A stretch of 64,000 nt of DNA, taken from NCBI GenBank assembly GCA_023014365.1, contig JAEBUN010000014.1, forward strand, positions 806,001-870,000, given 5' to 3'. The DNA comes from Lepiota brunneoincarnata (taxonomy: Eukaryota; Basidiomycota; Agaricomycetes; Agaricales; Agaricaceae). Both the position numbers and the translations under genes were made by a program. Under the pieces are notes generated by a model that was given only the letters and a program-made list of their open reading frames with translations, made no database searches and was not told the DNA's origin. Numbering within the stretch: position 1 is the first letter of the stretch; the number at the start of each line of letters is the position of its first letter. Shown in pieces: positions 22,622 through 35,430 of the stretch.

Positions 22622-24830
22622 ATGAAATTTCAACAACAGCCTGTGCTTGCCGTACTTTTCGCCCTCACCCCTCTACTACAAGTCGCCGATGCTACTGTTC
22701 AATGGCATTCCCATAAAACCCGGGAAAATCAAATTCAGGAATAATGCTGCAGAATATGATTCGGTTTCAATGCTGCCCGGCTTGCTATCCTCGCCTGGTC
22801 AACGATTGACACTGGACTTGCGACAAGAAGGGACTTGCCCGCCTGGCTTTCGTACGTGTTTGTGGATACAACGGCCAATATCGAACTGATGGAACATTTC
22901 CCGCTTCCAGCCATCCCTTGTCCAGGCACGTATTGCTGCACTCCAAGCTTTAATAAATGCGTAGGACCATCTCTGTAAGGATCATCAACCCTTGCATTGA
23001 CTTGGCAACGGACAGTGCGGCGACGGGAATTGCTGCCCCGGCAATGCCAATGTAAGTCCCACGATTCACCCCCTGACTGTCCGGTGATTCATGGGCTTTA
23101 CAGTGTCGGGCGGGTGGGAAGTGAGTCACAGAGTTACCCCATCTCCGACAAGCCTTCTGATTTGAGAAAACATTGAGATGTTGTCCTCAGTCGGCCCAGA
23201 CATGCGGTGGTAGGTTTTGCTGTGAGCAGGGCGCAACCTGTTGTGGGAGCCCAGCAAGGGGCTGCTGCGATCGCGGGACGGTATGCTGCCCGGACAACAC
23301 GTGTTGCGACGCGGGCGACCTGTGTTGCGGAGATGGCTGTTGCCCAAGTGGCACACAGTGCTGTTCGGATGGTACCTGTAAGTCAATCGCCCTTCTTTAC
23401 TGACTGGTGAATTGCCTAACGAGTTTCTATTCAAAGGTTGCCCTGATGGTGCTCAGTGCGCTGGGAATGGACAATGTCGAAGAATGATCACATCGACGTC
23501 AACATCGACGTCAACATCGCAGTCAAGCAGTACCATCGTGAGAACACTATCGTCGGCTGCGACCCGTACTGTCACCTCTACGAGTACCAGCACCAGAACA
23601 TCATCAAGTACGTGCGCCCTCTTTTTCGCGTTAGTTCTTTGAAGAATGATGACTCCTGGAAAAAGCCTCGATGCCTACGATAACGTTCGTTTATGTGCCA
23701 GGGTTGACTGATGGTGTGCGTTTTGTGTCAACCGCTCCATGAATATCCTGACAGGCCTGTCCAATTGCATAGATATGTGCGAACATATGTCGCGGTAATC
23801 ATCTCCGTTCCTCTCTTTTTTAATCTTTTCACATCGAATTTTTCACAGGAATGCGAGCTCGAGGCAAGGTTAATACTGACGTACTCACATATGACCCCTC
23901 CAACAAGCCAACAAAGCGAGCACAAGCTGGATGTGTACCAGGACGCTGCAACTTCCCTAGCACCGGCAGGACATGTGATGAGGTTAGCATTGTTTTAAAA
24001 TTTACCTGTCAACACTGACCCTTTAATTAAATATAGTATCCATTCGCGTCCTCGGCGGAGGGTGGCACGGGTGCATCGACTGCATGTGTTCCTGCAGCCC
24101 AAAACACAGATCAAGGGACATATATGAGGTTCTGGTTTGCAGACCATGGATATCTTCCTGGTACCGGCGTTGGGAAGCAATTCGGTGTGGAGGTTGTTGG
24201 TCTCGACTGTGGTACAGTCATCACTGTTGCAATCAAGGGCTACAATTACAGGCTCTGGTACTAATGGTGAGTCGATTAACAGCGTGTACGATATATCACC
24301 ATTCCTTCCTGTCATGTCGATAGCTACGGTTCTGCCTGGTTCGACGTTTGATAATCAAACTACTGGACCTTCATCTGGTCGGCTGCTCCTGCCTCTTGGA
24401 GATGTAAATGCTGGAAGGTATGGTCCTGTTTTTCATGTGTTGCAGTTTGTACATGACCATCAACTCTATAGCTATTCCATGTCTCTATCTATGCCTGGCC
24501 AGGGCTCAAGCATTGATTCCTTAATGGTTCTGGATAATGAAGGAGAGCAGTTTACCCAGTATGTGTTTCGAGTCTACAGTGCACGTAGTCTTCTCACTAC
24601 GATCCAATAGGATCAATGGCTCTATAAGTGATTCACAGACACTCAATTTCGACCTTCAAGATGACGGTATTGGCGTTGGAATGGTCCTCTTTACTTCACA
24701 GGGGTCTTTGGATGTGTCTTGGAACTACAGTGCGACAACTAATGATGCTATGTCTGTCCTGAAGTTATCCCAGCTGGAGACGGTATCTGTTCTTATCTCC
24801 GTCAGTTTCGTTGTGTGTTCTGTTGTTTAG
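22622..24830 (+). CDS. secreted cysteine-rich protein fused to a NucA/NucB-type DNase domain
   Basis: ATG 22622 opens a signal peptide (MKFQQQPVLAVLFALTPLLQ). Cysteine-rich exons follow with clean splice sites: part ending 22851, then 22911-22960, 23016-23051, 23104-23120, 23178-23377 and 23437-23607. They are dense in CC pairs (CCGSPARGCC, CCPDNTCC, CCGDGCCPSGTQCC), like granulin-type folds, and end in a Ser/Thr-rich linker. The NucA/NucB signature (TYDPSNKP ... AGCVPGRCNFP ... TCDE, then YPFASSAEGGTGAST) spans an intron at 23983-24036. Later exons 24324-24558 and 24611-24830 are joined by a 52-bp intron and end in a hydrophobic tail (SVLISVSFVVCSVV), possibly a GPI signal. NucA/NucB enzymes are extracellular DNases first known from Bacillus. 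The junction after the signal peptide (22690-22800), the part 23608-23850 and the part 24200-24266 are not settled. Confidence 0.75.
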
Positions 24831-25830
24831 TAGTAGTGGAATAAACATTGGATAAATGGACTACGTCGACAAGACCATGACTGAAATGACACTATGCTAT
24901 AATCGACGCGAAGCCAATGTAGCCTCGATAAGCTTTTGTAGTTGGGCAGGGTCCCGTCGTCGCAACGGCAGTCAGTAAATAAACGGCACTGGCTTTCGCT
25001 TTCCGGTTTCCGGACTTATTGAGTTGATAGTTATTGGGGTCGCTCGAAACCCAAGACGATATCTGGTTCTAGCCGTTGTTAAGTGCTTGGAGCTCGTCGG
25101 CAACAGCGTGGTTATCCGTGGCTTCCAAAGCGAATTATGTTGAAAATAAATCCCAAAGACCGAGATACGAACTGCGAACATGGATGCGCCCTATGAAGAA
25201 CGTAATAAATGACTGCTACCAACTTGCAAATAAACTAACAGAAAACTGCCTGCAAGGACCAGTTCACTAGGCTGCGCTAATGAGAGTTCAATGGCTATAC
25301 GTATACTGCCCTACATGTATAGATAGTAAGAGACACACAAGTGGAGCAGAAGTTCGTAGGCTATGTACGCCTCTCCCTCCCATTAATCAACACGAAGGAG
25401 TACCTAATTGGGTGAGGGGGTTCAATCATAAACGTAGTCACGTAGTGAAATTGGACATAAAATGGTCGCCCGCCTCCCCATGGGCTACGCGATGTAACCA
25501 TCAAGGTCTACCCTCCCCCTCGGCCTTCAGTGTGATTGCCTACTGGGGGGCCAGAACCGATCCCATGGCCTCCTCCCTGTCCATCCTTGGCCCCATATTC
25601 CTCCTTATCGAATTTGGTTCAATTCCACGTTGGTGCCGGAGAAAGGCCAGGCATTCGTCCGAGGGGCTTCCGGGCACTTGTTTTCAAAGGGCCGACGAGT
25701 GAAAAGTCGGGAGCCTGAAATGCTTTCGCCAAAACAGTTGCTCTGCATCATGGAGCACTTTCGATTGTAGGCACATCTAGCACTCCAGTCTCCCGCATGA
25801 TTCTAGGTTGCATTGCCTAGGTAAGTCAAC
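24831..25830. other. no recognisable gene
   Basis: Open frames such as 25280-25702 exist on the plus strand, but none shows a domain or consistent splice sites. Confidence 0.35.
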
Positions 25831-27165
25831 TTAATGAAAAGCTGCATGTACGTACGCACAAGGTTTGAGCTTCCGATCAATGGAAGGAGAACCAGCAACA
25901 AGCGTCACGTTTTCCGTCCGGGAGGAGCCAGTCAAGGAACTCTGCCGTCCGACATCCGTTACTGAGTCACCATCCAGTTGTACCGAGGATGTGATCTCAT
26001 GTGATGGGCTAGGCAAGGTATCAACCCCAACCTCGGTTGTTCGCCCTCCCGTTGGTTTATCTGCACGTAACATATTAAGAACCAATCGACAGCACTGATT
26101 GGGCGCTTCAGTTGACTTTTCATTCGACAACGGACGTAGGAGTCTGACGCACAATCAATGAGAGCCCTGATATGGACCACCTGAATGTGATGATAAGAGC
26201 TAAGTACGCGCTTATTTAGGAGCGGCTCTCGCTCACGGGTATAACACGTCGATGTCCATATGAAGGACAGAAATATAGGGAATAGCGAAAGCGAATCCGA
26301 CTTGAAAAGAATTAATAAGGGGAATAAGAGACAAGGGTATTGAATTCTCACGGCTCACGAATGCAAGCACAATAGTCCCATCGCGGAATACGACTCGAAG
26401 GAGTGGAATCTGGCTGCGCACTGTGGCAGGGTCAAGTTTGTGTGATATTTCACGTCGTTGATGCCATGTGAGCATCCAGGTGATGCATTGGCATGATTGG
26501 AAGACGATCCTGAAATGATCTAGTTGGGAACTGGTATTGTGGGCAAAGAAGTAGATAGCACGCACGGCACGGCAAGATTGACCATGGACACCCTCATAGA
26601 GCATGTCCCGTTGAACCGACCTTGGAGAGACAGAAACACTCCAGCGAACAAGCCTAGCCCCGCTTCCACTGTAAACAAGGCAAACACAAGAACGCGGATT
26701 TTGAAAGTACGGTCGTAGAGCGCGTACACTGGTGGCTGCATTATGAGGAGTGAATTCCCAGGAGTCCGTGGCATGGCGATGCGTACCTCGTAGGAGTAAC
26801 ACGGCTTCAAAAGAAAGCTGGATCGGGAGAGAAGAAAAATGCTGGAACTGAAACCACTTGCGGCATAAGTTCAAGGCAAATGGTGGTTTGAAGTAGAAGA
26901 TGAGAGCTATATTCGCACTGGGATTGTCGATCTGAACCACTGCGGAACCAAATGCGGCTGGAGGGTGCACGTACAGGTGGAATGGAAAGGGAAAATATCT
27001 CGAAAGACGTAGGTTGCCTTCACGTACGTTACTGGAGGTCTATAAGATCTGTTCAACACCCATGCCCGCCCTCTTCACAATCACTGCATTCAATGATCTT
27101 CACCTCCAGATGTGCGAGCGCTCTTGCCCAAAATTCCAGATGAAGTCTATGAGAGCGAGAGCAGA
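25831..27165 (-). pseudogene. DUF6533-like multi-pass membrane protein, copy A (one base missing)
   Basis: Exons on the minus strand can be joined by GT...AG introns: about 27165-27104, 27039-26787, 26728-26566, 26509-26352, 26300-26237 and 26094-25831. The protein reads FIWNFGQERSHIW, then CRKWFQFQHFSSLP, LLLRVYALYDRTFKI, a Gly-rich hydrophobic segment, VFRDGTIVLAF, and a cytosolic tail starting CCRLVLNMLRADKP. The order of hydrophobic segments and the RVYALY and VFRDGT motifs fit the DUF6533 family of seven-helix proteins, whose function is unknown. In the second exon a T-run is one base shorter than in copy B (YVFSRYFPF context, near 27000), which shifts the frame. If that base is an assembly error the gene is intact. 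Confidence 0.6.
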
Positions 27166-29880
27166 AGCACCCACTCCTCAGAGTTAGCACCAATGAAGCT
27201 GGAAGTGATCAACGGTGAGACGTACTTGGGGAGCCAATGCGACGAGCCGTTTCCATCGAGACACGGTCGGGAGGAGCAAAGGACACTGCGAGTGTTCACT
27301 CTCCTTGGCATCTCTCCAATTTCCCATGGTCCCATGGGATTTGATATTTGGGACGTCGGGTGAGAATGCATAGGGATCTACAAGACATGGTAAGAAAGGG
27401 TGCCTTTGCCGTAATCCATTATCCATTCGCGGACAAACGGAAGGGGGTTCTGGGCCGCCGCTGCGCCGCCAACAATTCAGTCCATCTCGACATTAGAGTG
27501 TATCTGCTGGAGCGTTCCAGCTGGAATTCAGCCAGTGAAAACCCGCCTCACTTCCAGCGAAACAGCTCCACCGAGCTCCAGAAGCACCGGGCGCCTTATA
27601 CTAGCCGTGGCCATAATGGTATCTACTCTTTGTTAATCATCTCCTTGACCATCCCGGCATTTTAGGCACATCTTGCCGCGCAATTGTCAAATATAGCAGA
27701 ATACTGAGTATGGGGACAAGGAGGGATTATTCCATAGCGACCGTCTTTGCTCGAACAACTACTGTGTACGCAACAATTCCATCCTGTGTCGGAACGCTGG
27801 TGGCTCCTTGAAGTCATAGGTACTTTAATCCGTCTGGTACATATGGTGGCTCTTGGTGGAGCCACTAGCAGATCCAGTGAAACTTGCCGTCACTTCCAGA
27901 GAGAATTGGGCTTTCTAGGCTTGCAGATACACTCTATTAGGATAACTACCATACTGGTGCTCATGAAGGCTCCATATTGGTGTGACAGACTCAGTGGGAA
28001 CCCAAGCATCCATTACGTGCATCCAAACGGGTTAGAGGACACAAGTTCCGACGGCGTCCGGATGATCATGACTACACAAGGACTGGACCCTTCGGTCTAC
28101 CCCCTTCAACCTCCTGCGGTTCAGCCATCGCGCACCCAGCGGTATGATCCCACAGTCTATAGCTAAATTCGTTAAAACCCTTGATTGCTGCTCAGCCACT
28201 AGAAAGGGCAGCCTCTCTGCGGCATAGTAATGGCGGCAAGCCCGAATATAAAATGTCAGCTATACGATGGAACAGACAGGATACCCATCCTAAAGCATTG
28301 TGCCCCATCTTTGCTGCAACATATCGCAAGTGGTCTAGGGAATCGGTCAAGAACAGTGGCGGGCTGATAGAAGTGCGATGCGGGGCGGTCCATAACCAAA
28401 GATTGGCCACAAGACGCAATGGACTGCTGAGTTCGAACATATTCGACAATGATTTGCGTGTTAACGCAATATTGAATATTGAGTTCTCACGCCCTTTTCA
28501 TAATTGTCAGCCCATCGGTCTCTCGATGATGTACGACCCATAAATATATCAGGAATTAACAAATCTTCTCTCAAACCTGAATTCCTGTGGGAGCCGAGTG
28601 CGACTCGAAGTGTTATCGAGCTACAGGCAAGGCCCAATAGCCGCGGGGTGGGGATATGGAGCACCACTCCAGGTGAAATGCCGCAGTGCCTAGCCCCGAC
28701 ATTTGACAGCCGGCGATTCATGCATCGGGCGGTAATCAGGACTCAGGAGAGTTGTGTCAGCACCCGTAAGTACAGCGTGAGAAACTGCCGTTGACATCCA
28801 ACATTTCTTGCAGCGTTACTTAGGGATGAACGCATTCTACGATACAATTCTCACTGGACCCCTTGTCTCTTCATCGTTCTCGGCGCAACCAAAACACACC
28901 TTCCCGCACACCACAAAGCCCAAACCCCGCTTGGGTATTCTAAACCATCCATCAATCAGCTTTCCAACTTAGTGATGTTCTCGAAACAACCTCCTCCTAA
29001 GGCCAGCGCCAGGCGAATCACGTCGATATTCACATAGGCCAACAGCTGTCCCGTTCTGGTATACATGCCCGCACTCGAGCTCAAGAGCGGCGGTTCGCCC
29101 ACTCTCACTAAATAGAGAGTCGTGGGCCCCCGTAGCGCATTCCTCTCCGCGGGCTGTCGTTTCGAATTCCCAACTCACAATGGCCGATCAACGGGAACAT
29201 GATGAAACTTTGCCACAGGCCCGAGCATCGGAATGTCTATAACTGCGACTCCAGGCGGTCCAGGTCCCCTGCTGGATCCGATGTGCAGAATCCCTGATCG
29301 CAAGTCACCTGTTGGGCTGGTGAGACCGAACTATCAATTTGGATAGATTGCTCCAGCTTCCCCCTATCTGTCTGCTCAGCATCAACGCGCAGACGGATTC
29401 GATAGGGCCAGCGTTCTGATTATGCGCGCATTCTATGAATGCTTATTGCACCTGCTGCTACTAGGTCGGTAGTATGTATTTATCGTTTTTTCCAAGAGCT
29501 GCATTGAGAAGACGCGGAAAGATCCCGTTGTCCAGAAATACTGAGACTGATATCTGCTAAATTTAAAATTTGATGGTGACCCTTTTCATGCCAATCATCG
29601 ATGCCTATGTATTGCTATAGGTGACCAATAGTTGTCAGCGGCAATAAACCACCCACCAACGCACCCACCGCGCAAAACAAAAAGCAACACACCGGGTGAG
29701 AGTTTCTTATGCCCCGCTGGGATATGCGACTCCCACCAGTGCTGCCAGAATAAAGAAGCATGATTCGGCCCCCTGTATAAAATATCAGGGCTGTCAACTG
29801 AATTACAGTACTTAACTGAGCGCAAGCGAAAGGTATTGGGAGACATCCTCCCCTTATTGCTCAGCTATCTCTTTTCCAAT
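27166..29880. other. upstream region of copy A and long stretch without recognisable gene
   Basis: About 27220-27275 carries the duplicated motif described under the repeat entry. Open frames at 27348-27665, 27747-28166 and 28181-28543 (plus) show no domain. A TATA-rich AATATATCAGG lies near 28543. Confidence 0.35.
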
Positions 29881-31350
29881 ATGTCTGATGAACCGATTAC
29901 ATTAGACGACTACATTGGCGACCTCAGACTTACCCGACTCAATAGCAATGTCCAATGTTGCAGGATTATATACGTAAAATCATGGAACAATCAATGAGTT
30001 ATTGACATTAGATGCAGCAATCACCCTGCTCATTTATGACTCATTGTGCGTATTTTCACGGGAGTTTGTGTGTCACCATCTCTTATGCATTGTAAACGAC
30101 TTAATCGATTGCAGGTCAACCACATTCACCGGTAAGTGTTTACTCTCATTTGATGTTGACATTAAATATCATGTCTGGCCAGGGGCTCATGGTCGCTGAT
30201 CCGGACACTATGTGTCTCATTTCGTGTGTTCGGCCTGGTTCATTTAGTGTACGTGTTTTCTGTTCTTATCCCTTCAGCAGCCCGGTTGACGGGAAGACAG
30301 ATTCATTCTGTATGGTAAGAGGATATTCACTTTCATTGTCTCTTGGTTCATAATGAAACACTTCAAGTCGAGCAAAATTTTCTTCCAACCTCTGTGAGTC
30401 GAATTTTCAACTTACCTCTGTTATATGACACCTTATTCCTGTTTATCAGGTGCAAGTGACCTGATAAATCCCATCCAAACAAGTGTGATGTCCTTCCAGT
30501 TGCAGGGCCTATATGTTTGTCGGACCATCGTGAGTAGTTCCGTATGATGCCTCTAAGCCGGCGCAATGGTTACTCAAAACGGGTGCTAGCTCAATTGACG
30601 TTATTCTGGCCGCAATGATGAAAACACTGATTGTGCTGAGATTGCGTGCTCTCTGGGACTACAACCGCATTGGTGAGTTCTTTCAACCATGCATCAATTC
30701 CCGAAGTCTGAACAACGCTCAGTCACGATTATTCTCTACGTTATGACGGCTGGTGCGTCTGGGATTCTTGGGAAAGCATAATACTGATGATCTACGGCGG
30801 TATAGCCGAGCTTCTTGTGAGTGTATCCTCACTCTCGGAAAGAATTACGCATATCAAGCACTTCACCCCAGTCATCTATGTGTTCTACCGTGACAGAACA
30901 CTTTTTATCGCTCCGTAAGCTCATCATCTTTGATATTCTGAGCCGGATAGTAAGGTTAATACCACATGCCACAGAATTCTGGGTCAGAGAATACTTTCGC
31001 GCCCATTCTGTAGTATGACACCGAATTTAGCATTGCAGTCGTCAGCACTCTGGGATTGATATCAGAACTTTGCAGCATATCTTCTGATATCAATTTCATA
31101 ACTTGGACACCGTAAGCTTTCCACATTGCCCGAGCTCTGCTCTAAGGAATTTATGTTTGTTAGTTGGTTGGTGACTGTGTACTGCATCTGTGTAAGCACC
31201 GTTCATCAAGCCGAGGCATGTACATACCTGAGGGTTTCTTCATTTTCAGGGAACACGATTAATCCTCAATATGCGGGAGGCCGATTGCAAGCTCACACAA
31301 TCCTTGGTTTCGCAACACATCTCCACGTTGCGATTTGGGAACCAAGCTCA
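29881..31350 (+). CDS. DUF6533-like multi-pass membrane protein, copy D
   Basis: A possible start is ATG 29881 (MSDEPITLDDYIGDL). Downstream pieces on the plus strand follow the family order: LTLDAAITLLIYDSLCVFSREF near 30007-30070, MKTLIVLRLRALWDYNRI near 30618-30670, VTIILYVMTAGASG near 30722-30760, and the tail RLILNMREADCKL near 31257-31300. The gaps between them are 40-150 bp with GT and AG borders in several places, as in other copies. The full exon chain was not solved, so it may be intact or decayed. It is the only copy on the plus strand and faces the minus-strand copies. Confidence 0.5.
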
Positions 31351-33378
31351 TCAAAATAGGTCTCAGATGAGTGTCAGTGATAATCACGAAGACACCTTTG
31401 AAGCGGAATGACGACGCTGTTGAGGAACCAAACTATGTGGAATGTAATATATGCGCTCAATCCTCTTTCGTGTATTTCATTCTGTTTGTTTTATGTCATC
31501 CTCTGGTCTGTCCTTCGATGTGTCCTTGTTGCGGGTGGTGCTCGGCGTGGGGGAAGACTAGCCCATCTTGTTAATCAGTATTCATACTCTTCCCGTGCTC
31601 TTTCCCGGATCCTTATAGTATCAAACTCGAAAGTGACAGGCCGGATGGTGGTTGACCTTACCCCATTTGCGCTATGTCGCTGCTGGATAATACTTCCGGA
31701 GATACATGCGCACATCAGCCATCAAACGATTTATACCTGTGGACACCAGAAAGGATATTATCATTTATACAAACGCCTGCTCGGTGCCGGATAGATCCGA
31801 CAGTCAGATTCTTACGACAAAGCATGTTGAACGCTTAGATGAGCTGTTACGGATGGGGAAGTTGTGGACATAGAAAAAAGATTTCCGGTAGCTTTATAGC
31901 GACACGGCTATTGGGAGGAAAGTTGAGGACAGTTGATTGGGGACCTGAGACTTTAGCAAATCAATCTGTGGACCGAAATGATCGGCACAATGAGGATGAA
32001 CTAGTAATAGCAGCGAAGGAAGAGTGGCCAAGCGCTTGTTGTGGTGAACGAAGAAAGCGAAGTAGAGAGTGCATTCCTCTGAATTTTGGGGAAATGGTCC
32101 GACTGACTTTAACCTGCCAAGAGTGAGCGGCTCAGACGAAATGGAACGTTCATTGACGGGACCATTACCCTTCCTTCCTCATGATTTTCAGTGATATGTA
32201 ACAAATGGCTTTATGAACCGAAGGTTGGAAAGGAGTGATTTGGGGGTCTTAAGCAAGTGAGTCAGAACTAGGATGCGCGGCTCAAGGTGCATAACTATGA
32301 ATCCAGTGAGGGAAAAACTGCGAAAATTCGGCATCACTAGGGTAGGGCGTGATACGAGACCAATATATGAAGGAAATGAACATCTTGTCCAAAGCGCTAC
32401 TTGCAAGCGGTATATTGTCTAGTGCCACCCCTCTCCGGGACCGGACCCATCATAGATGAAGACCACCCAAACCCGCTCTTACGCCTTCCATCGAACTCGG
32501 GCACTCTCAGTTTCCACATAGCTCCTGCAAAGGCAGGAAGAACAGTCCAGCGGGGGCTCTGGATATCCGATTTGATGCCCATTATCCGGAACTAACAGGT
32601 ACATTGATTACATGTCATTGTGGGAACGCGATTCTTACCAAGCGGCTTCCCCAGAACCTCCCTTGTGTGCATGTTGGGTTGCGGGCGTTGGGCCTGGATG
32701 ATGCAGTGTACATTGAGTAATAAGCAAGCGCAACGTGGGTTTAATGTATGCACAACTTCGTTTTTGTGCGGAGCCCGGCACGCCTTAGAACCAGTGACTC
32801 GCAGGTACAAATACTATTGACTCATTCTCGGAGATAACCAAGCCATAGGACAATAAGCTCCTCTGCATCTGAGTACTCGTATATACTACCGCCGTCAAGA
32901 GTTGGAAATGATCACTCGAACGGCAACCATACAATTCGATTTTTCGGATCTCAAGGAGAACATGAATAGTCGTAGATGCAGAACCGAGGGGCCTGGCTCG
33001 AAAAATGATGTGCATCTAGAATACAGATAAACGCCGAGAGCCCTGTCACCTGATAGCAGGAGGCCTTATCATCGGATGCAGCTGAAATAGCAACTCCAGA
33101 CACAAACACCCAGTTTGGACCTAGAGACGGAGGGAAACGGGTTGCGAGATTCGTGGCACAAGTGGCCTGGGGTGTAGTGACAGGGAGGAGCGTTGGGGTA
33201 ATCGAGCTGGTCCTTGCGAAGCACAGAGAAAGCCTCTGGTAATTAGGGGTGAGTGGGTAGGCCGCGATTCATGGTCTCCCAAAGGTAGGAAAAGACGCCA
33301 GTGTGTGACAAGTAATTGTTGGAGGTCCACCTGTGCGCTCTCCTCCCACGGCTGCAGAAAAAGTTCCGTGGCGCTCAT
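31351..33378. other. no recognisable gene
   Basis: Open frames at 31408-31794, 31839-32126 and 32592-32820 show no family features. Probably the spacer between duplicated membrane-protein genes. Confidence 0.35.
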
Positions 33379-34700
33379 TCAAGGCGTTGCGAGAGTGGAT
33401 GAAGAAGAGCTGGCAAACGACGTGGCAGTGTCTGCCTGGGAGCCCTTGGAGGAACTCTGCCGACTAACATCCGTCGTCGATTCATCGATACTTGGCTCTC
33501 TCGGCGAAGACTCACTCTCGTATGATGATGAGCTTAGCCAGGTGTCCAATCCAACTCCAGTGGTTCCTTCACCTCCTGGTTCATTGGCGCGTAATGTGTT
33601 GAGGATTACTCGACAGGACTAGGGTGGAGTCATTAGTCGGCTACTGACTTTTCGTCGATTTATATAGGTAGACGCACCAAGATTGATAGGATCGTTATTG
33701 ACCACCTAGGTTATGAGGTGAGCCCCGGGTATGCGTTTGCCCGCTGGATTGCTCTCACTCACGGGTATATGATATTAATCTCGAAGTGTGTGACGGCAGA
33801 ATAGGGTAGACTGATTGCAAACGCGACTGTGAAAAATATATCAGGGTGACGGAATAGTGAAGGTAAAAGGAGGAGTATGCTCACGACTCATGAAGGCCAA
33901 CACAATAGTTCCATCGCGGAACACGATCTGGAGGACTGGGATTGCGACGGTGGAATCGAGTTTATGCAATAGTTTGCGTCGCTGAAACCAAGTGAGTGTC
34001 CAGATGATGCTTTGGCATAATTGGAAGAGGATCCTGGAGCAGCCAAGTTAATTAATCTTCGCGTTTGGAGGTACGTAGTCACGAGAACGCACGGCAGGGA
34101 AAGGCTGATCGCGGTCGATGTCATACCACATCTAGCATTAAAATCGCCCTTGAGACATATCCACACCCCAGCGAGTATCCCAAGCCCAGCTTCGGCCGTG
34201 AACATTGCTAGCGCCTAAAATCCCGATCTTGAGGTTCTTCCGGGAGAGTGCGTACACTAATAACATAAAAGCTAGAGTGAATACGGCTATACTGTTGCGG
34301 GACATACCTCGAAGCAGCAGCATAGCTTCGAGGGGAAGTTGTAGGGCGAATGAGGACAGGTATTGGAAGACAAACCACCCACGGCACACCTCCAAGGAGA
34401 GGGGAGGCCTGAAGCGAAAGATGAGAACCAAATTGGCCCTGGCGGTGTTGACTTGAGTACTGGATGCAAGAAAGAGCGAGTCTTGGGCACTGACGATTGA
34501 GACAGAAAGGGAAAGTATCTGGAAAAGACATATGCAGCCTTGATGTACGATAGTGGAGTTCTGAAAGTAGCTTAGGGCACCTGGCCATGTGCCATCTACA
34601 TTGTGCTTCACCTCCAAATAAATGAGCGCTCTTCTCCAAAGTTCCAAAAAAGCTCTACAGGGAGGAGGGCACAAGCTGCGACTTTCAATTCCAGTACCTG
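33379..34700 (-). pseudogene. DUF6533-like multi-pass membrane protein, copy B (frame-shifted)
   Basis: Minus-strand pieces match copy A in order: VAACALLPVELFWNFGEERS near 34690-34620, YIKAAYVFSRYFPF near 34550, CRGWFVFQYLSSFALQLP near 34390-34340, LLLRVYALSRKNLKI, TAEAGLGILAGVWICL, VFRDGTIVLAFM near 33920, and a last exon 33618-33379 (SCRVILNTLRANEPGG) that ends in a Ser-rich tail. The frame changes by one base near 34210-34220 (KIGIL to ALAMFTAEAG) and once more after YFPF. The copy is therefore broken or mis-assembled. Similarity to copy A over the whole length shows a tandem duplication. Confidence 0.6.
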
Positions 34701-34867
34701 TGAGATGGGCGTTTGGACAGCCGGAGGTGGAGGGGGGGTGCGTACTTGGAGAGCCAATGCGATGTGTTCCCATCGAGCCGCGCGCGTGAAAGAGAGGTGG
34801 TGGGGGAAGCCGAAGAGGGAATCTTTCAAAAAACGAACTAACGGACGCTTTATCTCTACGATCGGCA

Positions 34868-35079
34868 CGCCCGAAATATACCCCGCGTGATTCCCATGCT
34901 GTCTACAGCGAAAATCTATATGACATAAAACTCAATTCCAGCCAAGAGAATGGAATTTGGATTCCAGGAACCCTATGACTCAGTATACGCCTCCGCCACC
35001 CGCACCCCCATCCGGCGCGGCTTGGAACATAGGATCCGGGTCACTCAAACGCACAGCAAGAGTACCTTTTGTATGGCAA
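34868..35079. other. spacer between copy B and the TIGR04076 remnant
   Basis: No gene seen. The stretch resembles 37830-37960, which lies between copy C and the intact TIGR04076 gene. Confidence 0.35.
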
Positions 35080-35430
35080 AGCTAACCGTCTTCCTTTCCA
35101 CTTTCTAGATTCCCAGATGCAAAGGGTAGTTTGGGTCGAGGTATGTGATCTCGCAGTCTGTGGGTATGCAACCGTGGGGCTATTCGGCTGCCAGGAGAGG
35201 AGCCTGAGTATGGCAACTCCTTTGTGCGACTGGCGACTGTACTTCTAAGCGCTGGATGGGAGCCCCTTTGTGACCGACTAAGAGAGCGTATGCCTTTACT
35301 AGGTAGATGGTATGATGTTCCGTCCCAGAATTCAAAATGGAAATTGCCACCCATCGCGCCACAGTACAGTAGGCCCTACGCCCGGGTGGGTCGATGACCT
35401 CGGCCCGGAGGTTGTAGAGCACGAACGAAC
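35080..35430 (-). pseudogene. TIGR04076-family protein remnant
   Basis: The minus strand reads VLYNLRAEVIDPPGRRAYC, parallel to ELYDLHIEVICPPGRKIYC of the intact copy at 37961-38358. In another frame it continues GGNFHFEFWDGTSYHLPS, parallel to GDYFELRGEMLHLPQG. Frame changes and stops break the rest. It stands upstream of DUF6533-like copy B in the same arrangement as the intact gene stands upstream of copy C. Confidence 0.7.

Noticed and set aside
24204..24262. End of the NucA/NucB gene at the TAA near 24262
   Set aside because: Exons 24324-24558 and 24611-24830 join perfectly over an intron and need an upstream donor frame, so a longer protein is more likely; the shorter form cannot be ruled out.
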